From Brachionus manjavacas (lineage: Eukaryota > Rotifera > Eurotatoria > Ploima > Brachionidae): a stretch of DNA of 64,000 nt. The notes beneath the pieces are model-generated. The model did no database searches and was not told the DNA's origin. It worked only from the letters and a program-made list of their open reading frames with translations. Shown here in pieces: positions 24,567-35,741 of this stretch. Position 1 is the stretch's first letter, and the number at the start of each line of letters is the position of its first letter. The position numbers and the translations under genes are program-made. The stretch spans positions 4,154,001-4,218,000 of the forward strand of contig JAHQIY010000006.1 in assembly GCA_019054805.1 (NCBI GenBank). The letters run 5' to 3'.

Positions 24567-26844
24567 TTTAAAATAAAGTGAAAAAATTGAGAATTACAAA
24601 AAAAATTGATTCAAAAAATTTTTTTTTTATCTAAAACCTCTTTGGTTATGTCTAAATCTTAAACAAGAAACTGAAGTGTTAGCAGCTGAGATTGGTCTGA
24701 GGTTAGCCAAGAAAATATGAAATTTTAAACTTAAGTAAAAGCAAATTTTCTCGTTCTTTTTTAACAAGATCAGTCTCGTTTTTATATTTGCATTAGTCTA
24801 TTTTTCGACTGCATAATGTGTGTGATTGCAAAATGTTTTGAATTTTAAACGCATGTAATACTTTTTCTTTTGCAATTAAAATCTCCCAAATGCTTAAACT
24901 AAACGTAAAATAATTGTAATTTGTCAAGAAAACTTTTTATTAGTAAAAAAAATTCATGAGGACTTTAAGATGAAAAATTTTTTTATAGAAAGTTCTAGAA
25001 AAAAAAAACAAATCAGAATGTTAGGTATAATCTAATTGACACGTTTCAATGATAATTTTAAAAATTGCTATAGATAATAATTACTTAACTTAAAAAATTT
25101 TAAAAATTTACCAATTTTAAAAAAGATTTTTAAAACAAGTAGATTTTTTTAACGCAGAACGCCTTTTTTTTACTTTTTAAAAATCCTTATCTTTTTTAGA
25201 TAATTTAAAAAATTCAAATTTATTAGTATAATTTTTTAATGAAATTATTTTCAATTATAAAAAATCGAAAATTTCAAGTATAAAATAATCAAAAAAACTT
25301 CTTTTTAACCTTATTTAATCTTTTGACTTTTTGATTGAAAAGCATTAGATACTTGAAAATTTTTAAGGAAAAATTCTTATCATTTTTCATTTCAAAAAAT
25401 TTTAAAATTTTAAAATACAAAAATTTAATCTTAAATTTACAATGAGTTTTTAAATGAAGTATCTAAAATTCTTTTACAAAATCCTAAAATGTTTTAAAAA
25501 TTTTTGGACGAGTGTTAAACACTTACATTAAGGTTTATAAAAGAATTTTTTAATTTAAATCAAATATTTTATTTTTTATTAAAATAATATTTAATAATTT
25601 AGTCCTAACAAATAAGTCCTTTAGCCATTTAAGATAATGAATTTTAGCATATGTTTTAGGTTATCCTAGATTTATTATTCTATTAATTGATAAAATTAAT
25701 AAATTGTAATAAATAATTTTAATCTGTAATTTAACACCATTTATGCTTTCATGATTTCACGAAATAAATTATTTTATAGCATCTATTGAATCTCATTTTT
25801 ATATCGTCAAACAAAGATTTCAAGACTCTATCTGCAATTTCAAAGTTTGCAAAAGTACATAACTTCAGATATGTTCAGTTTTTTCCTTTTGTTTTTTTGT
25901 TTTAATGTAAATTTTAGAGCAAAAAAACAGAAAAAAATTGGTTCTGTAAATTATATCAGCTTATTGAAAATTCGCAATGCTTTTTTTTCGATTTGTTGCA
26001 CTGTTTCTTCATTTTATTAAGCTTGGTTGCGATGATGGACAAATTCGCATCTTGTTGATTTTTCAGTCATTTTTTTTTTACCCATGTCCTAACCCGAACC
26101 ACTAAATTTAGTAAATTTTAGTATTATTTTTATTATTTTCTTATTAAAAGAAACATGTGATTTAATATCAGCATAAAAAATAAGTTATATAGTAAAATTA
26201 ATTAATTAAATTTAGTTATTAGTTTAATTGATGATTTAATAGCAAGAATTTATAAAATAAATAATTTTATGAATTTAATAAACCTTTAGATATTTTGTAA
26301 AAGTTAAAAGCTAAAATTCCACCTGTAAACGATAGAAATAAGATTGTGAAAGATTATTAAACTAATCAAAAAAAAAGTAAATTAATTACAATCAACTTTA
26401 TTGAAAAATCTAAAATAGATACAACTAGAGTTTTTTAATACAGACCCCATTTTTCGTTTGACAGCAAGTAAATGTAATTTTTCATTGCATATTTGCAAAA
26501 AAAACAGCTTTTTTAAATTTTTTTTTATCCTACGGAGCTTTTGATAAAGATAAACGAACAAATAAATATAAAATAAGAGCAAAAACCATTCGAAAACAAA
26601 AATATTTTTTTAAAATATAGAATGTGAAAGTTGTTTTAATTTCTATATTTGTCAATAAAAAATATGCTTTTTCTACCAAGAATTTTTCAAAATTTTGACC
26701 ATTACTTTACCATTTCTGTGTCTGCAACTTTAAAACTTTTTGTCTTTAATTCAAATTTGTTTCTTATTTTTTTAACAAATTTATCTCAAAAATAACTTTA
26801 AACGAATTACTAATAATAATAAATAATATGCCCCTATTCTAACC
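24567..26844. other. AT-rich intergenic region between divergent genes
   Basis: About 2.3 kb upstream of UBA1. It should contain the UBA1 promoter. It consists of A+T-rich DNA with homopolymer runs. I see no convincing coding frame, RNA gene or repeat boundary. Confidence 0.4.
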
Positions 26845-26986
26845 TAGCAGATAAAAGGAGGAGCGCTCATCTCCTTATCCAGTACATTTTTGAGCAACGG
26901 TTCCGATCAGACACTTTACTGCATCGGACTGAGCATCCACACCGCTATCATAATAATGATCTTGAAAATATTAAAACAAAAAAAAA
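26845..26986 (+). other. Unidentified coding-like fragment, probably a transposon relic
   Basis: One plus-strand frame is open across a composition island and reads NLADKRRSAHLLIQYIFEQR, then FRSDTLLHRTEHPHRYHNND, ending at a stop after KTKKN. The base composition is far more balanced than the flanks. It carries no signature I know, and it has no splice phase linking it to the MPP-alpha gene downstream. The C-terminal-like tail followed by A-rich sequence suggests the 3' end of a mobile-element frame, but this is inference. Confidence 0.35.
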
Positions 26987-27264
26987 TTGATAATTAAAAT
27001 TAGAATAATTTATCAATTAAAAGTTTACTTTAATTTTTTAATTTCCCGCAAAAATGTACAGTTTTTTTTTAACAAAAAAATTGAAGACTTAATATTTTGC
27101 ATCACAATTAAGCTTGGAAAATCTTGTGTTTTATAGATTTAAATTTTACATGCTTTATTTAAATTTTTAATATTTCTTTCAAAAAGTATTCTGAGGATAT
27201 AACCTCGAAATAAGAGGCTTAATTGAAGCGTGTCATTTTTAAGAGAAACGAGTAAATTTTAGAA

Positions 27265-29137
27265 ATGATCAAAAATCCAAGATTTTACCAAAATTTTAAA
27301 AACATTCACAAAAAAGTAATGAAACATTACATTTTTAAAACCAAACTAATGATTGTTTTTTAACTTATCTAGGCACTGAGGTAACCTAATGATCATCTTT
27401 TTCAAAAGATAACAAGGAAATAATATTTTCTTTTTAAAAAAGGCCAAATTCAGATTGGTCTAGTCTAATTCGCAAGAGCAGAGATGGCGTCGAAGGCTAC
27501 AATCTACCCCCACTTACCAAAAATCTTTCTATTAAACAAGATTTGAAGCAACCACAAAGCGTTAGCTCCCGGAACTATGACACTCATGTAAGTCAATTAG
27601 ATAACGGATTAAAGATTGCATCCGAGAAACTGTTTGGCGAATTTTGTACAGTTGGTGGTAAATATAATTTTTTGAATCGTATTTTTGAAAAAAATTCTTC
27701 AATAAATTTAATTTTAAAGTAATAATTGATTCTGGTCCGAGGTACGAGTCTCCATTTATAAATGGAACAACCCATTTTTTAGAAAAATTGGCCTTTAATG
27801 TAAAGTTTTTTGAGCAATAAAACGATTATATTATTTAAATTTTTTTCAAGTCTACATCAAGTTTTGAAAATAGAGAAAAAATTTTAGAAACCTTGGAAAA
27901 ACATGGAGCAATTTGTGACTGTCAGGCCGGAAGGTAAATTAATTTTTTGTTGAATTTGTAATTGTATATTTTTTTAACAAGAGATGCAATTGTTTATGCA
28001 CTTTCGTGTCGGCGAAATGGTCTTCCTCAAATTTTAAGTCTTTTAGCAGATACTATTTACCGGCCGCTATTTCAAGATTTTGAACTGGACCAAGTGAGAA
28101 AAGCAATTGAATTCGAGTTGGAAGATTTGAGTACTAGACCAGATCCGGAGCCTCTGCTCGTTGAAATGATCCATGAAGCCGCATTTAGTAACAGTCCATT
28201 GGCAAATCCAAAAATATGTCCTACCGAAAACATAAATAAAATAAAACGCGAGGATTTGTATTCATATATGAAAACTTTATATAAACCAAAAAGAACTGTT
28301 CTTGCCTGCATTGGAACTGACCATAACGAGTTTACACAGATGGCTGTTGAAAAATTTGGATTAATTAAACCGATCTGGGATGAAAAATCGAAATCAGCCG
28401 CAAATAAGTCCAGTGGATACATTGATTCACGAAGAGCAGTTTGGACAGGTGGATCAAAACTAATCGAAAAAGATTTATCTGAATTAAATCAGGGCTATAA
28501 TAATCAACTACCTGAATTAACTCATTTGATAGTTGGTCTAGAAAGTCCATCGTTTATGAACGAAAGAGACTTTGTCACAAGCTGTGTTATCAATACATTA
28601 ATGGGCGGCGGTGGCTCATTTAGTGCAGGAGGTCCAGGCAAAGGCATGTATTCGAGACTCTATCTAAATGTGCTAAATAGATATCATTTTATGTTCAGCG
28701 CCACAGCCTATAACCAATCTTATATAGACTCGGGTATTTTTTACATCCATGCTTCGGCACCCCCACAATATTTAGAAGATATGTGTGATGTGATCGGGCA
28801 AGAGTTGATCAGAATGACTGGACCATGCGACCCTGTTCAATTAAATAGAGCAAAAACCCAGCTTCAATCTATGCTTTTTATGAATTTAGAACAGAGACCA
28901 GTGTTATTTGAAGATGTGGCAAGACAAGTTTTGAGTAGAGGACGAAGAGAACAAGCTCAGTATTATTTTGACCGAATCGAAGCTATCCAAGAAAATGATA
29001 TTCAGCGAGTAGCTAGAAAAATGTTGGAATCACCACCAGCAGTTGCCGCGCTTGGACGCATGGGAAGATTGAATCCATATGATAGAATCAAAAAGATTAT
29101 CACCTCTAAAACTGTTCCGAGAAAGTTTTTTAGATAG
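27265..29137 (+). CDS. PMPCA: Mitochondrial processing peptidase alpha subunit
   Basis: Non-catalytic, substrate-binding subunit of the matrix peptidase that removes presequences; it pairs with the beta subunit. Firm exons are 27443(or 27454)-27657, 27720-27799, 27851-27933 and 27982-29137. The N-terminus is proposed as 27265-27315 plus an 8-nt micro-exon 27373-27380, giving 530 residues, close to the family's length. The start reads [17 protein letters not shown], basic and amphipathic like a presequence. The zinc-site region is HFLEKLAF, which lacks the second His of HxxEH, as expected for alpha. The Gly-rich loop [15 protein letters not shown] binds presequences. Further family blocks are [23 protein letters not shown] and [17 protein letters not shown]. 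The body of the gene is certain; the first two exons are a best fit to phase and need a transcript. Confidence 0.93.
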
Positions 29138-30543
29138 CCAAATGTAAAATTAAGAAATGGATAAACTCAATGAACTGATTTTACCGTAAATTAGTGCGGA
29201 AGACATGTTCACATCTTGATAATTTAACTATTTTAATTTTGTTAAACCATTTTAATTTTAATTTTTGAAATATATAAAATCAATAACTGATTTTTTTAAA
29301 TCATGATTTTTAGATTTTTAACAAGATTGCTTCAAAGAATCTGAAGTTTTCAGCGAATAAAGTATCAAAATAATTTCAGACAATCACAAATTTAAGAACC
29401 ATCTTAAAATAAAATTAATTTTTTTATTATAGACGTTTTTCGTTTATTTATTATTGCCAAAAAAAATTGCTAAATTTTTGGCTACTTATTATAAAATTGA
29501 ATTGCAGAATATGCAAAAAGAGGCTAAGCATACAGTTAATGAAATGATATGCGATCAATTTCAAAAAGAACATATTTCAACATTTTTTATCTGAAACTTA
29601 TATATTAGTACTTTTATTTTTTTATGATCCAGAATTTTCATTACCGCTAATTTAATAAAAATTTCTAATTTAATAAAGAAAAAGAAAAATTATTGTTATT
29701 TTGAGTTGCATCTAGAACAAAAATAATATCTCTTTTTAGTCATTGACATTTTTCAAGTTGAGAACAGTTTATTTTCTACATTTTGAATGTCATTTCTAGT
29801 TGTCTTTTCTTCGAATTTTCAGTAAAGAAAGGTTATTTAAGAGGATACTTTCGCTTCTTGAATTTTTGGAAATTTTTTAATTGAAAGTTCTAATCAAATT
29901 TTTTTGTTCGAGCATAATTCCTTCTGAGTAAAATACACAATAAAAATAAAATTTAATAAGGGCTCATAACTTCCTCACCACTTGTGTTAATAAAAAGTAA
30001 TATAATTTATTAAAGTTAAATCTAATGAAATAAAAATACATATTTTTAAATACTAAAATTTTTTTAAAAAAAAAATATCTAACTTTTAAAAATTTATTTT
30101 TTTTTAAATATGGGTAAGCTTATTAAATTAGAATATAGTTTTTCAAAATAGCGGAATTTTTATTAAAATAGCATAAAAAAACAATTTGTCTTTTTTTATC
30201 GTGTTAAAATATAATGATCCGAACATTTTCTATTTAATTAATATGATGTTTGAGCTAATAATTTTTCTTTAGAAATCATTTTTATAAAAATGAAATGATG
30301 ATAATTATTTATTAAAATATAAATAAAATAAAAGAGAAGAGAAGAGAGAAATAGTGATTTAACAATTTTATTATTCTTCTATAATTAACTAAATTGACAT
30401 ATTTTGTTTTAAAGATTTTCAATTTAAATTTAATTTCTTTTCACTCATTTGGTAAAAAAATGCTTAATTGGAAATTTTTTTTCAAAAAACTCCGATTTAA
30501 AATAGGTGATGATTATATTTATTGATTGATCTTTTGAATATTT
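29138..30543. other. AT-rich intergenic region, includes PMPCA 3' flank
   Basis: About 1.4 kb of A+T-rich DNA after the MPP-alpha stop codon, with an AATAAA word near 29355. No gene or repeat boundary was recognised before the palindromic element at 30553. Confidence 0.4.
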
Positions 30544-30552
30544 TTTAAATTA

Positions 30553-30914
30553 GGTTTTGTGAAATTCAGTACAAAATGAAAAAAAGAACAGAAAAAATGT
30601 AGAAAAATTAAATAAATTTTTTTCTAAAGGTTAAAACTTAGTTCTGTAAATGCAACATAGTGCAATTTTCAAAGTTGCATCAAATTTCAAAGCCTGCTAA
30701 ATTTGCAGAGTTATGCAGAAATTAAATTTCAATATAATCGAGCGTGGTGCATTTTTCAGAGATTCTGCACACCATTAGCAGACTTTTACAGTTGATGCAA
30801 CTTAGAATGTTGCACCATGCTGCATTTACAGAATTTATTTTAAACTTTTAGATAAGAAATTATTAAATTTTTTAATACTTTATTCTGTTCTTTTGTACAG
30901 AACTTCACAAAACC
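30553..30914. mobile_element. Palindromic MITE, full-length copy 2 (362 bp)
   Basis: Same family as the element at 8734-9082 but in the opposite orientation. It begins GGTTTTGTGAAATTCAGTAC and ends CAGAACTTCACAAAACC. Its second half, containing ATAATCGAGCGTGG and GCAGACTTTTACAGTTGATG, aligns with the reverse complement of copy 1 over most of its length. It is flanked by a perfect 9-bp duplication TTTAAATTA (30544-30552 and 30915-30923). No coding frame. Confidence 0.88.
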
Positions 30915-31101
30915 TTTAAATTATAAATTTAAAATTATTATTTATCTTATCAAATAGACTTATACAAAAAATGATTAAATTTTGTTCGATTAAAAGTAAT
31001 TTTTTCATGCATCACTAACAGCATGAAATGATAATAATTATTCATTTTATTTAAATATTTTAATTTTAATATTTTAATATTTTAATTAAACCATTTTAAT
31101 T

Positions 31102-31531
31102 GGGTCCTACTAAAACACTGACCCCCAGTTTTTTTTAATTTCCTGACCCCCAGTTTTTTTTAATTTCCTGACCCCCATTTTTTTTGCAAAGCAAAAATAT
31201 TTTCAAAAGTTTTTATATATCATTTAGTTTGAATTTTTCTCTATTATTTGAAAATTAATTTTTTTTTTCTCCAAAATTATTTTTTGTGAAAATTGAATAT
31301 TTTTATATTTTTAAAAGCCTGACCCCCTACTGACCCCCAATTTTATACGACTACTACTACTACTATTTTAAACAACAAGCGTTTTAAATTAAAATGAAAA
31401 AACAGTTTTCTTTCCTTCATTTTGCTTGTAAAAAAAAAAAAATTAAAAACTTTTGAAAATATTTTTGCTTTGCAAAAAAACTGGGGGTCAGGAAATAAAA
31501 AAAACTGGGGGTCAGCGTTTTAGTAGGACCC
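31102..31531. mobile_element. Foldback element with GGGTCC ends (430 bp) and 8-bp duplication
   Basis: The left arm starts GGGTCCTACTAAAACACTGA and the right arm ends in its near-perfect inverse (TTTTAGTAGGACCC). Further in, TGCAAAGCAAAAATATTTTC pairs with its inverse at about 31455-31475. The left arm holds a tandem array of a 25-bp unit containing CTGACCCCCAG (two full units plus a partial), the right arm one fewer. The flanks are TTTTAATT at 31094-31101 and 31532-31539, a perfect 8-bp duplication as made by hAT-like transposases. A (TAC)n run sits in the loop near 31345-31365. No coding frame. Confidence 0.85.
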
Positions 31532-31539
31532 TTTTAATT

Positions 31540-32439
31540 CAATTAAATTTAGTTTCTTGATTTTGGATGTTATTTTTATGAAGCTTAGAATATTAATAAA
31601 CTTCAATATTTAAAAATTCATGAAGCTTTAAATTAAATTAAAAGCTTCATGAATTTAAATTCAATGAATTCATGAAGTGTTAATTCTTCACAAGAATACA
31701 AACAATCAATATTATTAGCAAAATCGTCTTCAACATCATCGATAAATTGTTGATAAAAAATAAAAAATGAATAGTTTCTCAGTGAAATACGTCGATTATT
31801 TATGTGATCCAAGCTTAATCAAAAGAATTTTGAATTATGATTGCGTCAAAAGATTTTCAAATCATACTTATCCACTCAATTATTTGAGTATAATCTAGGA
31901 ATCTAACATTGTTTGATTGATATAAGTTTACTTTAAATTTATTTGACATTCATTCCAAAAATTACGGTACAAAATTTTCTAGTATCTAACCAAGACTCAT
32001 CCGCTGCTAGAATGTGCCATGCCTTAAATCGTAGGATTTTAAATTTTAAATACCATGGAACAAAAAGAAAAAACTGAAAAAGCTCAAAAGGGCTTTATTG
32101 TAAAATAATGTATTTTAATAAAATAATTTATAATATTTTCATTCTATAATCCCAAGTCTAAAAATAAATTAATAATAATAAAACTGAGATTTAAATATGT
32201 TATGTGGATGGTGCTATGACAAGTTTAGTCGAGATAGTCTACAAGATTTTAAGATTATTAGAAAAATTGAATTGAAAATCAAACATAAATTTCTTATTAT
32301 CAAAGACTCATTAATACAAAATTATTTTTAATAATTGTAAGTTCTGTTTTCCCTTCTAGATAGATTTTTTAAATTAGATTAAATTAAATTAGATACTGAA
32401 ATTTTTGATTCTAGAAAATAAATAAAATAAAATAATAGA
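31540..32439. other. Intergenic region with hairpin and possible minus-strand element fragment
   Basis: Contains a strong hairpin at about 31617-31655, where TTCATGAAGCTTTAA faces its inverse across a few bases. A short minus-strand frame at about 31948-32030 reads RFKAWHILAADESWLDTRKF and may be a transposase relic. The rest is A+T-rich without recognisable genes. Confidence 0.35.
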
Positions 32440-32620
32440 AAACAAAGACTTACCTGTGTCTAAATGACTTAATTTAACTGGTAAAGTTCTACAAGGATCA
32501 GTGTTAGGGCCTAATTTATTTTTATTATCTAATAGAGATCTATCAATGATACATGTTTTTCTTCAAAAACCATTTGACCATTTTTACTAATGATACTAAA
32601 ATATTAGCTTAAAAACATCC
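32440..32620 (+). mobile_element. Reverse transcriptase fragment with QGSVLGP motif
   Basis: The plus strand encodes GKVLQGSVLGPNLFLL, the fingers/palm motif of non-LTR reverse transcriptases (PQGSVLGPxLF). About 100 bases later, in a shifted frame, it encodes IFTNDTKIL, a decayed version of the FADDTK catalytic motif with the first Asp replaced by Asn. The frame between is broken. It is a dead piece of a CR1/Jockey/RTE-like element. Confidence 0.7.
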
Positions 32621-33115
32621 TGTTATCCGAATTCATAAATTTTTTCTCTATAATTTTAAAACTGGCTTTATTTATTGCTACATTATTACACAAATATCAA
32701 CTCAGTCATTTTAGGAACCTAGATTATTTCAAAATACAGAATTTTTGCTGTATTAGAATTTTTTACATTACCATCAGTTGATGCACTTTAGGGATCATTT
32801 TATTTTTTTAAATTAGCTCTAAATTATCAATAATTTTTATTATCGAAAAATAAAAAAAAAATTTTAAAGTTTAACTGACGTCTTAAATGCTCAAATCTTT
32901 TTTTGTTTTCAAATTATTCTTCGGGTTTTATTCTTAAACAGTCAAAGAAAGGTTTCAACAAATTTAATTTTAAAAATGTAAAGTTTTCTTTGCTCATAAA
33001 ATCTTTGTATCTAAATTAATAAAATTTATAATTTTAATACAAATCTACCAAGTCAATAAAAGAATAAAGAAGAAAATTTCCAAATTAAAAAATTAAAAAA
33101 ATTAAAAATCAAAAC

Positions 33116-35007
33116 ATGTATTTGTTCCATTTAACACATGATTTTTTGGAATTCCGTTTACCAGTATTTTAAGATAAAATTTTTGTCAAAAATAATTCTT
33201 TAAATTTAAATGAAGGAATTGGAAATGATTTGCGAAAATATCAAAAAGCCTAACTGCATTTCCAACCACAATTATTCCAATGATGTATTTTTATTTGAAT
33301 TTTGTTGAAATCTATCTTATTCTAAAATCTCATTATTAGAGTCCACTCTTTACATGCATTCTACCAAATGAACAAACTGCTTTTGAAATTGGAAATCGTT
33401 GCTTTCTTTTAAAGTCCGTAAGTTGACGTTAAATTTTAAATCAATGATCAATTTTTATGAACAAAAAAATATACACTTTTGATCACATTGATTTAAATAA
33501 TTGAAAAAATAATGATTCAATATTTAAAACTAATTAAAGATCTATCTCCAAATTGATATCTGAAGGCGATAGCTTAGAGAATATGATTAAGAATTTTCAA
33601 AACAATGGTATTGATCTGGTAATTTTTAGTTATCTCAAATAGGAATTTCGGAATCTTTAATGAATACAAAAGGAAACTGAAAAAGGTGAAACTTTTAAAA
33701 TCGAAGTCTATTCATATGCTAAAATCTATTCACAAGAAGAAAAGCTACAAAAAATTGAAGTGAATTTATTAAATTAAATACTCATATTCTTTGAATAGTT
33801 TTCTTAATAAAATTATTAAAGAAAATTGTTGAAGGATTAAAGCTAGATGAAAAAGGGCTCAAAGTTTGTCTGAACGATAAAATGGTAAAGCATAAATTTT
33901 TTTACGCAGAAGAGTGGATTCAATCAGACACATTGGACAATGACGATCTAGAACTATCTAAGCAAAAAAAATTACGAAAATGTTTTTTGGCTAAATTTGT
34001 AATTAATTTACAAGAATGGGCTCATGCAAAAATTTTAAATTTTGTTTTAAAGGTCTGCTTTGGTCAAAGTAATGTAGCTCACAAATACAATTTAAAAGAC
34101 CGCGGTTTCATCGGGAATACAAGTATGGATCCACTGCTTGCACTTATAATGGCAAACATGGCCAATGTGAATCCGGCAACCATAGTTTTTGATCCATTTG
34201 TAGGAACTGGAAGTTTATTGGTAGGGGCTGCACATTGCGGAGCTTATGTTTTAGGTGCTGATTTAGATTACAATTTAGTTCATTCAAGAGGTTTATCAAG
34301 CCGAATGGGTCAAAAATACAGAAAAAAAGATGAAAATATTCTTAATAACTTGAAACAATATGGTCTCGAGAGTAAATATATAGACATTTTGGCTGCTGAT
34401 TTTAGTACTGAATATATCAAAAAAAAATTTATGTTTGATGCGATTATTACTGACCCTCCCTATGGAATTAGGGAAAAAGCCAAAAAAATTGGAAATAAAA
34501 ATTCAAAAATAAATCATGATAAAAGTCCTGAAGAGGATAAAAGTAAAGCTGTGCATTTTGTTCAGCATATAAAATATAATTTAGGTGATATTTATTTGGA
34601 TCTTTTGGATTTTGCTTCCCTTCATCTTGCAAGTGAAGGAAGACTTGTGTATTGGTTGCCGATATATCTTAATATAGATCGGAAAAATAAAAGGTAAATG
34701 AAAAAAAATTAAATTTGCAATAAAAAATCTTATATGCATATTTAGCTTTGAGGAAATGAGAGAAATATTGAAGCAATTTATCCCTTGTCACAAAGATTTA
34801 AACCTCAAATGTTTTAGTGAACAAAGATTGACACAATTCACGTCAAGATTGCTAGTTACTATGATAAAAATACCACAAATTGACGTTCTAGGAAACAGTT
34901 TCGATGAATTAAAGACAAATCATGAAAATAACTCAAATCGCATGGCAAACAAAAATTCGGAACTATTAAATCAGTTTAGGGAAAGATATTTTTCTCCTAA
35001 AAAATAA
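33116..35007 (+). CDS. TRMT11: tRNA (guanine-10-N2-)-methyltransferase catalytic subunit (eight exons)
   Basis: SAM-dependent enzyme that, with TRMT112, makes m2G at position 10 of tRNAs in the cytosol. Exons 33116-33163, 33216-33284, 33340-33413, 33540-33618, 33673-33759, 33822-33998, 34053-34693 and 34746-35007 give 478 residues, all junctions in phase. The N-terminal THUMP-like part starts MYLFHLTHDFLEFRLP. The Rossmann domain carries RGFIGNTSMD, the SAM-binding DPFVGTGSLLVGAAHCGAYV and the catalytic TDPPYGIRE. The C-terminal YWLPIY and RLTQFTSRLLVTM blocks also match. The third exon ends at AAA|GTCCGT, a weak donor chosen because it alone restores the conserved LLKSISKLISEGDS frame. The intron 33999-34052 is 54 nt with no in-frame stop, so retention would insert 18 residues between LAKF and VCFGQS. 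Confidence 0.92.
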
Positions 35008-35299
35008 ACTTCTTTTATTCAGATTTTATCTTAATAAAATTTAAGGAAATTCATGTTATCTAATTTTATCCTCTTCCTAATTACCACGCTTTAAAATTTA
35101 ATCAAATACATTTGAATTTAATTTTGTGATTTAATGGCTAATAGATTAAATAATCCTTCCGTCATCTTTTAAAAAAATAGATAAATTTAATGTTTGTGAA
35201 AGCTTTAAAATAAAATGCTTTTTGTGATATAAATATGAAAAAATATTTGGATTAAAACATTTAATTTTTTAGAAATTGAAAATAAGAAATAAGAAAAAT

Positions 35300-35741
35300 A
35301 TGAAAAACATTATTGGAATTTTGATAGTATTTAGTTTTTGTTTTTTGACCGAACAAGCATCTGCTCGGACAGCAGAAAAAGCTTCCATTGAATTTGATCC
35401 AAGTTTTAACCAAGAACTTACTGAAATGGATCCTAATGATGAATTTTTGGACGCAAGTAAATTTTTTAAAATAAATTCTAATAGATTATTAAAATCCAAA
35501 ACTAGATTCGTTGTATAAATGTCATAAAACCTACAAGTTTTTGAGTTGCCTAGAACATTTTCTTAGAAAAAAGTACCAGCCTCACTCGTTCACAAGCAAT
35601 TTAATTGATGAATGGGCTGTAGACAATGAGGTTAATTTAGAAAAAAGAAACCCGAATAAAGATGAACTGCTGTGGTTCATCAAAAACGCAATTGCCAAAA
35701 ATCAAAAATATAGGCCTAGTATCAAAACGACAAGATTTTAA
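35300..35741 (+). CDS. Small secreted protein, candidate peptide precursor (two exons)
   Basis: Exons 35300-35456 and 35506-35741 join across a 49-bp GT...AG intron in phase 1, giving 130 residues. The N-terminus MKNIIGILIVFSFCFLTEQA is a clear signal peptide, with cleavage likely after the Ala/Ser-rich end. The mature part is acidic at first (NQELTEMDPNDEFLD), then holds a two-Cys segment, YKCHKTYKFLSCLEHF, followed by LRKKYQPHSF. The Lys/Arg cluster could be a processing site. The C-terminal half is charged and ends KTTRF. There are no membrane helices after the signal. No family was recognised, and a hormone-like role is only a guess. The gene starts 290 bp after TRMT11 in the same direction. 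Confidence 0.65.

Noticed and set aside
31102-31531. GGGGGTCAG repeats as a G-quadruplex or telomere-like array
   Set aside because: The G runs are few and spaced by long A/T stretches, and they are explained as foldback arms with a target duplication.
35276-35518. Reading 35276-35518 and 35511-35741 as two separate small proteins
   Set aside because: A 49-bp GT...AG intron (35457-35505) joins them in phase, and the second frame has no ATG at its start.
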